Assembly (NCBI RefSeq): GCF_000576595.1
Contig: NZ_AWSA01000021.1
Coordinates: forward strand, 1-64,000
DNA from: Intrasporangium oryzae NRRL B-24470
Lineage (GTDB): Bacteria > Actinomycetota > Actinomycetes > Actinomycetales > Dermatophilaceae
Length of the DNA stretch: 64,000 nucleotides
Direction: 5' to 3'
Shown: piece by piece, positions 35,279 through 43,218 of the stretch
Layout of the letters: each line of letters starts with the position of its first letter
Numbering within the stretch: position 1 is the stretch's first letter
Notes under the pieces: generated by a model
Databases searched by the model: none
The model's input: only the letters and a program-made list of their open reading frames with translations
Told to the model about the DNA's origin: nothing
Made by a program: the position numbers and the translations under genes

Positions 35279-35997
35279 CGGCCGACCTCGAGCGCGTAGC
35301 CGACGCCGTGGACCGTCCGGACCCGGTCGGGGCCGAGCTTGGCGCGCAGGGCCTTGACGTGGCTGTCGAGGGTTCGCGTGCCACCGGCGTCGGCCCACCC
35401 CCACACCTGACGCATGAGGTCGTCGCGCCCGCGCACCGCTCCCGGGTCGAGCGCCAGGGCGAGGAGCAGGTCGAACTCCAGCGGCGTGAGGTGGACCGGT
35501 TCGGCGGCCACCGACACGCGTCGGGAGGCGCGGTCGATCTCGAGATCGCCGAGAGCCAGCACCGGTGGCTGCTCGGTGGCCAGCGCCCTGGCGCGCTCGA
35601 CCCGGCGAAGGAGCGCGCGGATCCGGGCCACCACCTCGCGCATCCGGAAGGGCTTGGTGACGTAGTCGTCGGCCCCGACCCCGAGACCGACGAGAAGGTC
35701 GGTCTCGTCGGTGCGCGCCGTGAGCATGAGGACCGGCACGGGGCGGACGGCCTGGATCCGGCGGCACACCTCCAGGCCGTCGAAGCCCGGCAGCATGACG
35801 TCGAGCACGACGAGGTCCGGCGCGTGGACCTCCTGAGCCACCACCGCCCCCGGGCCGTCGAAGGCCTGGACGACCCGGAAGCCCTCGGCCACGAGCCGGT
35901 CCGTGAGGGCCTGGTTGATGGTGGCATCGTCCTCGACGACGAGCAGCGTCACCGGTACGGCCATGGTCGGCGGCGTCGCCGAGCTCCCCTGGTTCAT
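35275..35997 (-). CDS. OmpR-family response regulator
   Basis: 240 residues, or 229 from the ATG at 35964. The receiver domain has the acidic pocket V-V-E-D-D, the phospho-acceptor Asp66 in V-V-L-D-V-M-L-P and the Lys in Y-V-T-K-P-F near residue 115. The C-terminal winged helix shows L-T-P-L-E-F-D-L-L, R-D-D-L-M-R-Q-V-W-G and H-V-K-A-L-R-A-K-L. It overlaps the kinase start by three bases, giving a coupled two-component pair. Signal and targets are unknown; the membrane protein downstream is the obvious candidate partner. Confidence 0.92.
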   Translation of the reverse strand: MNQGSSATPPTMAVPVTLLVVEDDATINQALTDRLVAEGFRVVQAFDGPGAVVAQEVHAPDLVVLDVMLPGFDGLEVCRRIQAVRPVPVLMLTARTDETDLLVGLGVGADDYVTKPFRMREVVARIRALLRRVERARALATEQPPVLALGDLEIDRASRRVSVAAEPVHLTPLEFDLLLALALDPGAVRGRDDLMRQVWGWADAGGTRTLDSHVKALRAKLGPDRVRTVHGVGYALEVGR

Positions 35998-36086
35998 GCC
36001 CCGCAGCCTAGGATCGGGCGTCTGGCGGCCGTGGGCGCGGCATCTGGAGATCGTGTGAAGACCGGTGATCAGGGCCGGACGTGAAC

Positions 36087-36118
36087 CGGCCCGGGGCGGA
36101 TGCGCACGCCCCGGGCCG
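36087..36118 (-). terminator. Terminator of the sulfur operon
   Basis: CGGCCCGGGGCG (36087-36098) and its exact complement (36107-36118) surround an 8-nt loop, 17 nt past the stop of the DsrE-like gene on the minus strand. Confidence 0.75.
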
Positions 36119-36134
36119 TCCAGATCCCGGCTGC

Positions 36135-36674
36135 TCAGATGAAGAGCAGCTGGGCGCCTGCGGTCATCTCGATGAAGTCGGACGCCGAGATGATGCCTTC
36201 GACATCGTCACGGAGGTCCGCCTCGGTGAGGTGGTTCATGTCCGCAGACAGTCGGCACGCCCACAGGTGACCACCTGACGCGACGATCTGGTCGAGGAAG
36301 TCGGGCACCTCGGGGATGTCGAGCTCGGCGATGGCCTTCTTCAGCTGCGACGTGGCGAGGTGGGTCATTCCCGGGATGCCACCCAGGCCCTGGGGCATGT
36401 GCATCGCGGTGTTGCCGAGGAGCGTCGCCTTGAGGCTGCTCTGGGTCTTCTTGTTGATCATGTCGAAACCCCAGAAGGTGAAGAACAGGTGGGTCTCGAC
36501 GCCCTCGCCCAGCGCTGCGTTCCCGAGGATGAGGCCCGGGTACGCCATGTCGAGCGTGCCCTTGCTGCAGATGATGGCGAGCTTGCGACCCTCCTCCGCC
36601 GGGGTGTCGAACGACGGGACGAACGGGGTCTCGGTCTGGATGTCGGACTGGATGTCGGGCTTCGTGTCGGTCAT
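36135..36674 (-). CDS. DsrE/DsrF-like (DsrE2-type) sulfur-relay protein
   Basis: The ATG at 36674 follows CAGGAG; 179 residues. After a 35-residue polar tail comes the Rossmann-like DsrE core: K-L-A-I-I-C-S-K-G-T-L-D-M-A-Y-P with an early Cys, H-L-F-F-T-F-W-G-F-D, and L-W-A-C-R-L-S-A-D-M-N with a second Cys. DsrE2-type proteins carry sulfane sulfur on cysteine and are often membrane-associated or in persulfide relays. It ends the sqr-tusE operon, 65 nt after tusE. Its partner proteins are inferred from the operon. Confidence 0.85.
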   Translation of the reverse strand: MTDTKPDIQSDIQTETPFVPSFDTPAEEGRKLAIICSKGTLDMAYPGLILGNAALGEGVETHLFFTFWGFDMINKKTQSSLKATLLGNTAMHMPQGLGGIPGMTHLATSQLKKAIAELDIPEVPDFLDQIVASGGHLWACRLSADMNHLTEADLRDDVEGIISASDFIEMTAGAQLLFI

Positions 36675-36739
36675 GGCGTGCTCCTGTGTCTGGTCGAGGT
36701 GGTTTGCGAAAGGGGTGGGCTCGGCGGAGGGCCGCCGGC

Positions 36740-37054
36740 TCAGACGCACCCCTTCGGCTTCGGCACGCCCGCGACGTAGGCCATCTTCTTGGCCGGCTTG
36801 CCCGGGAAGAGGGTGAAGAGCTGCTTGACCGGCATACCGGTCTGCGTGCTCACCCGGCGCAGGGTCGGGGTCTCCCCCATGGCCTTGTAGTCCTGGCGGA
36901 GGAACCGCACGAGCTTCCAGTGCTCCTCGCTCATGTCGACGCCGATGAGCCGGGCGAACTCGGCTCCGAGCTCCTCGGTCCAGTCGTCGGGGTTGGACAG
37001 GAAGCCCTCCTCGTTGACGTCGATCTGGCGGCCGGCGATCGTGGTGCTGGGCAT
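36740..37054 (-). CDS. TusE/DsrC-family sulfur-carrier protein
   Basis: 104 residues from the ATG at 37054, with AAAGGA upstream. The fold pattern is clear: D-V-N-E-E-G-F-L and D-D-W-T-E-E-L near the N-terminus, then H-W-K-L-V-R-F-L-R-Q and the C-terminal arm V-P-K-P-K-G-C-V with the penultimate Cys. That is the only Cys in the protein, so the second arm cysteine of true DsrC is missing and the protein is TusE/RspA-like. It starts 14 nt after sqr. It probably accepts sulfur made by SQR or DsrE and hands it on. Confidence 0.88.
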   Translation of the reverse strand: MPSTTIAGRQIDVNEEGFLSNPDDWTEELGAEFARLIGVDMSEEHWKLVRFLRQDYKAMGETPTLRRVSTQTGMPVKQLFTLFPGKPAKKMAYVAGVPKPKGCV

Positions 37055-37068
37055 GGGGATCAGTCCTT

Positions 37069-38325
37069 TCAGGCTGCGTCGGCCGGGATCTTGCCGGACA
37101 TCGACATGTGTGCGGGGAGGCCCATCGGGCGGCCGGGAAGCAGCAGGTTCCAGTAGATGTGCCGGAACGCGAGCTTGCCGAGGTGGTTGGCGCGCGACTC
37201 CTTGAGCAGGGTCATCGGGCCGACCTTGGGGATCGGGAACGTCCCCGTCAGGGGCTCCGTGTCGTAGTTGAAGTCGAGGAGCAGGGCCTTGCCTGCGCCC
37301 GACTCGACGAAGCAGTTGGCGTGCCCGTCGAAGGAGTGCGTCATCGGCTGGCCCGCGACGAGCTCCATGAAGTTCTCCACGAAGATCTCCACGGAGAAGT
37401 GCGCCACCGAGCCGGCCTTCGAGGTCGGGATGTTGCTTGCGTCGCCGAGGGCGAAGATCTCCGGGTACTGCGTGGACTGCATCGTGTGCTTGTCGACCGG
37501 GACGTAGTTGAGGTCGTCCCCGAGGCCCGACCGGGCCACGAAGTCCGCGCCCATGTTGAGCGGGATCGTCACGAGCTGGTCGTAGGGGACCTCCCGCTCG
37601 TCGTAGGAGACGAGGACCTTGCGCTCCTGGTCGATGCGCTCGACCATGAAGTCGGTCTCGACGGTGACGCCGCGCTCCTCGAGCAGGTGGCCGAGCTCCT
37701 TGCTCGCGACGGGCTTGGTGAAGGCGCCGTCGAGCGGGGTCACGAAGACGATCTCCGTCTGGTGGCGGATGCCGCGCTCCTTGAGGTAGTCGTCCGCGAG
37801 GAAGGTGAACTCGAGCGGGGCGACCGGGCACTTGAAGGGCAGCTCGGTGATGTGCACGACGAGGCGCCCGCCGCGGAAACGGCGCAGGCTGTCGCGGAGC
37901 GCGACCGACCCGTCGTAGGTGTAGAACTCCCCGACCGAGCGGTGCCACTCGTCACCGAGCATGCCGGGGGTCTGGTCGGGACGCGGGCTCGTGCCCGAGG
38001 CGATGACGAGGTAGTCGTAGGCGAGGCTGCGCCCGTCCGTCAGGGCTACGGACCTGGCCTCCGGGTCGACCTTGTCGACCTCGGCGAGGACGAGCTCGAC
38101 GCCGTCGTGGATGAAGGCGTGCTTCGTCTTGCGGACCTGCTCGGGGGTGTTCATCCCGAAGGGGATGAAGAGATAGCCGGGCTGGTAGTCATGGATGTCG
38201 GTCTTGTCGACAACCGTGATGTGCCAGTCACTCTTCGGGAGGCGGTTGCGGAGCTTGTTCGCGACCATTGTTCCGGCCGTGCCCGCGCCCAGCACCACCA
38301 GGGACTTCTTCGTTGTGGTGGTCAT
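37069..38325 (-). CDS. Sulfide:quinone oxidoreductase-like FAD enzyme
   Basis: 418 residues. The FAD-binding motif G-A-G-T-A-G is at 13-18; Cys166 (in P-F-K-C-P-V-A-P) and Cys338 (in H-A-N-C-F-V-E) correspond to the redox cysteines of SQR, and G-D-A-S-N-I-P is the second flavin contact. SQR oxidises sulfide to sulfane sulfur and feeds electrons to the quinone pool at the membrane. A CsoR/CstR-type repeat lies 12-27 bp before the ATG. The nearest purine-rich site touches the ATG, so the mRNA may be leaderless or nearly so. Confidence 0.85.
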   Translation of the reverse strand: MTTTTKKSLVVLGAGTAGTMVANKLRNRLPKSDWHITVVDKTDIHDYQPGYLFIPFGMNTPEQVRKTKHAFIHDGVELVLAEVDKVDPEARSVALTDGRSLAYDYLVIASGTSPRPDQTPGMLGDEWHRSVGEFYTYDGSVALRDSLRRFRGGRLVVHITELPFKCPVAPLEFTFLADDYLKERGIRHQTEIVFVTPLDGAFTKPVASKELGHLLEERGVTVETDFMVERIDQERKVLVSYDEREVPYDQLVTIPLNMGADFVARSGLGDDLNYVPVDKHTMQSTQYPEIFALGDASNIPTSKAGSVAHFSVEIFVENFMELVAGQPMTHSFDGHANCFVESGAGKALLLDFNYDTEPLTGTFPIPKVGPMTLLKESRANHLGKLAFRHIYWNLLLPGRPMGLPAHMSMSGKIPADAA

Positions 38326-38336
38326 ACCTCCATGAG

Positions 38337-38352
38337 ATACCCCTGTGGGTAT
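38337..38352. promoter_or_regulatory. CsoR/CstR-type operator before the SQR gene
   Basis: ATACCC-CTGT-GGGTAT is a 6-4-6 repeat with the ATACC/GGTAT arms recognised by CsoR-family repressors, including persulfide sensors of the CstR type. It overlaps the expected SQR promoter. No CsoR gene lies in this window. Confidence 0.7.
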
Positions 38353-38441
38353 GAAGGTAAGGGGTTTGGCGTGTGACTATTACGACAGCGTGTAGTAGAT
38401 CACGGGACGGCGTCGCGTCCCGTCCGACCGGCGCCGGACGC

Positions 38442-38479
38442 ACGTATGCCGCCCACCTCGGGAGGTGGGCGGCATACGT
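38442..38479 (-). terminator. tsf terminator built from an inverted pair of the iterated octamer
   Basis: A perfect 17-bp stem (38442-38458 with 38463-38479) with a CGGG loop sits 37 nt past the tsf stop. Each arm carries one copy of the octamer (38444-38451 and 38470-38477). Confidence 0.85.
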
Positions 38480-38515
38480 CTCGTTCAGGCTGGGAACGCG
38501 CCTAGGCGCGGGGCC

Positions 38516-39346
38516 TCACTGGCCGACGCGGAAGCGCGCGAAGGACGTCGCGGAAGCGCCGCCCTCCTCGAGCACCTTGGCGACGGTCTTCTTGGCGTCC
38601 TTGGCGAACGGCTGCTCGAGCAGGACGTTCTCCTTGAAGTAGCCGTTGACCCGACCCTCGATGATCTTCGGCAGGGCAGCCTCGGGCTTGCCCTCCTCAC
38701 GCGCGGTGGCCTCGGCGACGCGGCGCTCGTTCTCGACCGTCTCGGCGTCGACCTCCTCGCGGGTCAGGACCGTCGGGCTGAACGCGGCGATATGCATCGC
38801 GACGTCGCGACCGACCGTCTCGTCGCCACCCTCGATCGCGACGAGGACACCGATCTGCGCAGGCAGGTCGGGGCTCGTCTTGTGGAGGTAGGAGACGACC
38901 TTGTCGCCCTCGATGCGGGCGACGCGGCGGACCTCGATCTTCTCGCCGATGGTCGCGTTGGCCTCGTCGAGCAGGTCCTTGACCGTCTTGCCGTCCTCGA
39001 GCGTGCTCGCGAGGAGCGAGTCGGCGTCGGTCGCCTTGGAGGCGACGGCCTGCGCGAGGACCTGGTCGGCGAGGGCGATGAACTTCTCGCCCTTGGCGAC
39101 GAAGTCCGTCTCGCAGTTGACCTCGACGAGCGTGCCGACGCCGTCGCCGGCCTGGGCCGTCACGAGACCGTTGGAGGCCGAGCGGCCCTCACGCTTCGTG
39201 ACGCCCTTGAGGCCCTTGACGCGAAGGATCTCGATGGCCTTGGCGCGGTCGCCGTCGGCCTCGTCGAGGGCCTTCTTGACGTCCATCATGCCCGCGCCGG
39301 TCTGCTCGCGGAGCGCCTTGATGTCAGCGGCGGTGTAGTTCGCCAT
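38516..39346 (-). CDS. tsf: Elongation factor Ts
   Basis: 276 residues. The N-terminal UBA-like helix bundle (A-D-I-K-A-L-R-E-Q-T-G-A-G-M-M-D-V-K-K-A-L) and the core motif L-V-E-V-N-C-E-T-D-F-V-A are diagnostic. EF-Ts recharges EF-Tu with GTP. It lies 48 nt after rpsB and is followed by a strong terminator, so rpsB-tsf is a closed unit and pyrH is not reached by read-through. Confidence 0.96.
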   Translation of the reverse strand: MANYTAADIKALREQTGAGMMDVKKALDEADGDRAKAIEILRVKGLKGVTKREGRSASNGLVTAQAGDGVGTLVEVNCETDFVAKGEKFIALADQVLAQAVASKATDADSLLASTLEDGKTVKDLLDEANATIGEKIEVRRVARIEGDKVVSYLHKTSPDLPAQIGVLVAIEGGDETVGRDVAMHIAAFSPTVLTREEVDAETVENERRVAEATAREEGKPEAALPKIIEGRVNGYFKENVLLEQPFAKDAKKTVAKVLEEGGASATSFARFRVGQ

Positions 39347-39394
39347 GCTCTGTATCGCTCTTTTCGTCCGTGGAAATGACTGTGGCTGAAGGGG

Positions 39395-40285
39395 TCAGGC
39401 CTGCTCGGCCGCGTCAGCAGCCGGAACCTCGAGCGGGGCCTGCTCGGCGGCGTCGGCCTCGAGCGCCTCGGCAGCCTCGGCCGTGGCCGGGACGGCCTCG
39501 GTGGCACCACCCTGGGTCGCAGCCTCGGCGTAGAGCTCGCGCTCCCACTCGGCCAGCGGCTCCTCAGCGGTCGCGTCGGCGCCGGAGCGGCCGGACGAGC
39601 GCTGGACCAGGCCGTCGGCGACCGCGTCCGCGATGACCCGCGTCAGCAGCGTGACGGAGCGGATCGCGTCGTCGTTGCCGGGGATCTTGTAGTCGACCTC
39701 GTCGGGGTCGCAGTTGGTGTCGAGGATCGCGATGACCGGGAGGCCGAGCTTGCGCGCCTCGTCGACGGCGAGGTGCTCCTTCTTCGTGTCGACGATCCAG
39801 ACGGCCGAGGGGACCTTGGCCATCGAGCGGATGCCGCCGAGGGTCTTCTCGAGCTTGTCCTTCTCGCGCTTGAGGATGAGCAGCTCCTTCTTCGTGTAGC
39901 CCGAGCCGGCCACGTCGTCGAAGTTCAGCTCCTCGAGCTCCTTGAGGCGCGTGAGGCGCTTGGAGATCGTCTGGAAGTTGGTGAGCATGCCACCGAGCCA
40001 GCGGTGGTTGACGTACGGCATGCCGACGCGCGTCGCCTGCTCGGCGATGGGCTCCTGGGCCTGCTTCTTCGTGCCGACGAAGAGGATCGTGCCGCCGTGG
40101 GCCACGGTCTCCTTGACGAAGTCGTACGCGTTGTTGATGTACGTCAGCGACTGCTGCAGGTCGATGATGTAGATGCCGTTGCGCTCGGTCATGATGAAGC
40201 GCTTCATCTTGGGGTTCCAGCGACGGGTCTGGTGCCCGAAGTGGACGCCGCTCTCGAGGAGCTGGCGCATGGTGACGACGGCCAT
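39395..40285 (-). CDS. rpsB: 30S ribosomal protein S2
   Basis: The ATG at 40285 gives 296 residues. The start ([14 protein letters not shown]) and the middle ([12 protein letters not shown]) are the S2 signatures. The last 60 residues are an Ala/Glu-rich tail beyond the usual 230-residue core, common in actinobacteria. It joins the head-platform junction of the 30S subunit. Confidence 0.96.
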   Translation of the reverse strand: MAVVTMRQLLESGVHFGHQTRRWNPKMKRFIMTERNGIYIIDLQQSLTYINNAYDFVKETVAHGGTILFVGTKKQAQEPIAEQATRVGMPYVNHRWLGGMLTNFQTISKRLTRLKELEELNFDDVAGSGYTKKELLILKREKDKLEKTLGGIRSMAKVPSAVWIVDTKKEHLAVDEARKLGLPVIAILDTNCDPDEVDYKIPGNDDAIRSVTLLTRVIADAVADGLVQRSSGRSGADATAEEPLAEWERELYAEAATQGGATEAVPATAEAAEALEADAAEQAPLEVPAADAAEQA

Positions 40286-40648
40286 GCCGTGTTCTCCTTG
40301 TTCGTTTGTTGTCAGTTGGTCGCGGGCGACCCCGCTGCTCCGGCACGGATCACTCCGACCGAGCCCAGCGGCATACGTCCCACTCCTGGCGCCTGCACGC
40401 ACCCCACCCGGGCTACCCGATCAGGCTCGGGAGCCGGGACTGCCGTGGTGCGGCCCGGCCCGTGGGCCGGCAGAAGACGCGCGAATTCCGGTCGCGTGCG
40501 ACAGGCACACGTGACCGCCGTCCATCGTAGGCCCTGGACCGGGTTGCGGGGAAATCGCACCGACCGGGGACAATGGGCGGCGCGCCCCCGTCGGACGACG
40601 GCCGGGCGTACCCGACGCGCCCCACAGACGAACAGAGACGGAGCCCCC
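40286..40648. other. 363-bp gap: rpsB promoter/leader and start of the next gene
   Basis: No gene is supported here. It must hold the rpsB promoter (minus) and that of the membrane-protein gene (plus). A nested hairpin at 40440-40473 (CTGCCG... with CCGGCCC/GGGCCGG inside) and one copy of the extended motif (40363-40376) are visible. S2 autoregulation through a leader is known in other bacteria but is not shown here. Confidence 0.5.
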
Positions 40649-42571
40649 ATGCCGACCGACGCCCCCTCGTGGGTGGGGATGGTGCCTGCCTTCCTCGTGC
40701 TCTCGGCCGTCCTCTTCGCCCCGGGCTGGCTCGTCGTCCGCGCCCTCGGGGCCCGCGGCCTCGAGGCGCTCGCCGTCGCCCCGGCCGTCTCCGTCGGCGT
40801 CGTCGCCGCCTCCGCGACCCTCCTGCAGCGTGTCGGCGTGCGCTGGGGCTGGCTCCCGCTCCTCGCCGTCACGGCGATCGCCGCCGGGATCGCGTGGCTC
40901 GTCGCGCACGGGCTCGCCCGGACGCGACTCGGGTCCGCTCACCCGGCCGACCTCACCCCGGCCCGTCGCCTCCTCGGCAAGCCCCGCCCCGCGGCGGTCG
41001 CGGCGATCGCCATCGGGTTCGTGCTGGCCCTCGTCACGATCCTGCCGGCGATCGGGCGGCCCGACGAGCTCGTCGACTCCCCGGATGCGGTCTACCACCT
41101 CGACCGGATCCGGCTCTTCCTCGAGACCGGCAACCTCTCCATCGCCAACCCGACCTTCTACCCCAACGGGTTCCACTCGTGGATCGCGACCGGGCTCCTC
41201 TCCGGGACGGCCGACGTCCTGCCCGGCACCAACGTCGCGACGCTCGTCCTCGCGGCGCTCGTCTGGCCGATCGGCTGCGTCGCTCTCGTGCGCCACGCGC
41301 TCGGCCCGTCCCGCCTCGTCACGTATGCCGCCGGGCTGGCCTCCGCGGCCTTCGTCTCCTTCCCGACGATCCTCCTCGGCTGGGGCGTGCTCTGGCCCAA
41401 CCTCATGGGGACGGCCCTCACCCCCGGCGCCCTCGCCCTCATGCTCCAGGCCGCCCGGTCGAGGCAGGTCGGCCAGTGGCTCGGCTTCGTCGCCGCGCTG
41501 CCCGGGCTTGCCCTCATCCAGCCCAACTCGCTCGTCGCCCTCGTCGTCTTCGCCCTCGTCTGGCTGGTGACGGCCCGCGTCCGGGCCGGGGTCCTCGGGC
41601 ACGCGAGCTGGTCCGCCGTCGGGCGCGACCTCGGCCTCGTCGCGGCGCTCGTCGCCGTCGGGCTGCTCGCGGCACCGCTGGTGTCCGCCCGGCTCGCCTC
41701 CACCCAGTCCTACGTGTGGACCGGCCGGGTCTCGGTGTGGACCGCGCTCGTCGAGGTCGTCGGCGGCCGCCTCCAGATCGCGAGCGTCCTCTGGGGGCTG
41801 CTCCTGCTCCTGCCCCTCGGCATCGGGTGGATCCTCCTGCGTGCCCGGGCTGCGATCCCCGTCGTCGCGATGTGGCTGGCCTGCGTCGTCCTCTACGTCA
41901 TGGCCGCCTCCTCGTCGTGGAGCTGGACCGCCCTCATCACCGGTTACTGGTACAACGACAAGATCCGGCTCGCGGCCCTGGCGGCCGTGCCGGGCGTCGT
42001 CCTCGTCGCCGCCTCGGCGCCCGCGGTCCGGGCCCTGCTCCGCCGCATCCCGGCCCTGCGGGCCCGGCCCCTCGCGGCCGCCCTCGTCGCGCTCGCCGTC
42101 ATCCCGGCCGCCACGGTGCTCTGGGACCACGGCGCGCGCGACCGGATGCTGATCACGTTCTTCCGCCCGGGTGACCCCAGCCACGTCATCCTGAGCCGCG
42201 AGGCCCAGGCTCAGCTGCGCGAGCTGAGCACGTCGATCCCGGCCGGCGAGGGCGTCGTCGGACGTCCCGAGAACGGCACGCCGCTGATGTTCGCCCTCTT
42301 CGGCACCGACACGCTCTACCGGTCGATCCCGATCCCGACGACCGGCGACGAGATCGTCATCGGCACCGGGTTCAACGACCTCGTCAACCGTCCGGACGTC
42401 TGCGACGCCCTGAAGCGGCACAACATCCGGTGGGCCATCGGCTCGCCGCACGTGTACTGGCTCGACCGGCCCGAGCGCTCGTCCGGCCTCTCCGACCTCG
42501 ACCACAACCCCGGCGTCGAGAAGGTCCGCACCGTGGGCGACTACACGCTGTACCGGATCACCGGCTGCTGA
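40649..42571 (+). CDS. Polytopic membrane protein, DUF6541/GT-C-like
   Basis: 640 residues with about twelve or more hydrophobic helices and a C-terminal soluble domain of about 150 residues. The outer loop after helix 5 has D-S-P-D-A-V-Y-H-L-D-R-I near residue 140, acidic residues in the position where GT-C glycosyltransferases carry their catalytic Asp. The family (DUF6541) is common in actinobacteria and often linked to cell-envelope glycans. Glycosyl transfer is an inference; no lipid-sugar specificity can be read. The long frame upstream of this ATG is not coding. Confidence 0.75.
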   Translation: MPTDAPSWVGMVPAFLVLSAVLFAPGWLVVRALGARGLEALAVAPAVSVGVVAASATLLQRVGVRWGWLPLLAVTAIAAGIAWLVAHGLARTRLGSAHPADLTPARRLLGKPRPAAVAAIAIGFVLALVTILPAIGRPDELVDSPDAVYHLDRIRLFLETGNLSIANPTFYPNGFHSWIATGLLSGTADVLPGTNVATLVLAALVWPIGCVALVRHALGPSRLVTYAAGLASAAFVSFPTILLGWGVLWPNLMGTALTPGALALMLQAARSRQVGQWLGFVAALPGLALIQPNSLVALVVFALVWLVTARVRAGVLGHASWSAVGRDLGLVAALVAVGLLAAPLVSARLASTQSYVWTGRVSVWTALVEVVGGRLQIASVLWGLLLLLPLGIGWILLRARAAIPVVAMWLACVVLYVMAASSSWSWTALITGYWYNDKIRLAALAAVPGVVLVAASAPAVRALLRRIPALRARPLAAALVALAVIPAATVLWDHGARDRMLITFFRPGDPSHVILSREAQAQLRELSTSIPAGEGVVGRPENGTPLMFALFGTDTLYRSIPIPTTGDEIVIGTGFNDLVNRPDVCDALKRHNIRWAIGSPHVYWLDRPERSSGLSDLDHNPGVEKVRTVGDYTLYRITGC

Positions 42572-42578
42572 CGACCCT

Positions 42579-42616
42579 CACCTGCGGAGCGTTCCGGCAC
42601 CTGCGGAGCATTCAGG
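42579..42616. repeat. Imperfect 19-bp tandem duplication
   Basis: CACCTGCGGAGCGTTCCGG at 42579 is followed at 42598 by a copy differing at three places. The second copy covers the stop codon of the secreted-protein gene. Confidence 0.7.
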
Positions 42617-43190
42617 CATCACGCCTGCGCATCCACGCGACCGCGCCGACCAGCGCAAGGACGAGTACGGCATACGGCCACCACGGGGTCGGCTCGGAGC
42701 GCCCGGACGGATCGGCGTGCCCGGCGGACAGGGAGCCGGCGTCGGGACGGATCGCGCTGAGCGCGGCGCTCGCCGGCCCCGTCGGCACGACGACGGGCTC
42801 GGCCCGGTCGTCCCCGGCGGGGGGCTGAGCGGCCTCGGACACGAGGAGCTCGCGCTCGGCGAGGACGGTGTCACCGACCCTGGCCTGGAGGTGCCACGCC
42901 CCCGGTGTGACGGTCGCCGGGACCGCGACCTGGGTGTCGAAGTGTCCCTGCGGCGGGTCCTCGACGCGCGCGAGGGTCACGGTCCTCCCCGCCGAGGACT
43001 CGAGCACGAGCACGATGCTGCTCGTCGTCGGCAGGTCGCCGCGCACCGAGACCACGGCGCCCGCCGACGTGGCCGCGGGCTCGACGACCATCCCCTCCTC
43101 ACCCCCGTGTGCATCGGCCGGGGTCGTCAGCGCGATCGCCGTGGCGAGTGCCACGGCGATCGCGCCCAGGGTGCGCAGCGCTCCCCTCAC
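42612..43190 (-). CDS. Secreted, membrane-anchored protein of unknown function
   Basis: The GTG at 43190 gives 192 residues. A signal peptide (A-I-A-V-A-L-A-T-A-I-A-L) ends near T-P-A-D-A-H-G-G, a beta-rich ectodomain follows, and the C-terminus holds W-W-P-Y-A-V-L-V-L-A-L-V-G-A-V-A-W then Arg, a stop-transfer anchor. The start of the mature part at A-H-G recalls CopC-like copper proteins, where the N-terminal His binds copper; only this start is similar, so the idea is weak. It ends convergent to the membrane-protein gene. Confidence 0.6.
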   Translation of the reverse strand: MRGALRTLGAIAVALATAIALTTPADAHGGEEGMVVEPAATSAGAVVSVRGDLPTTSSIVLVLESSAGRTVTLARVEDPPQGHFDTQVAVPATVTPGAWHLQARVGDTVLAERELLVSEAAQPPAGDDRAEPVVVPTGPASAALSAIRPDAGSLSAGHADPSGRSEPTPWWPYAVLVLALVGAVAWMRRRDA

Positions 43191-43218
43191 GCGCGGGTCA
43201 CACCCCCTCCCCCTGGCG

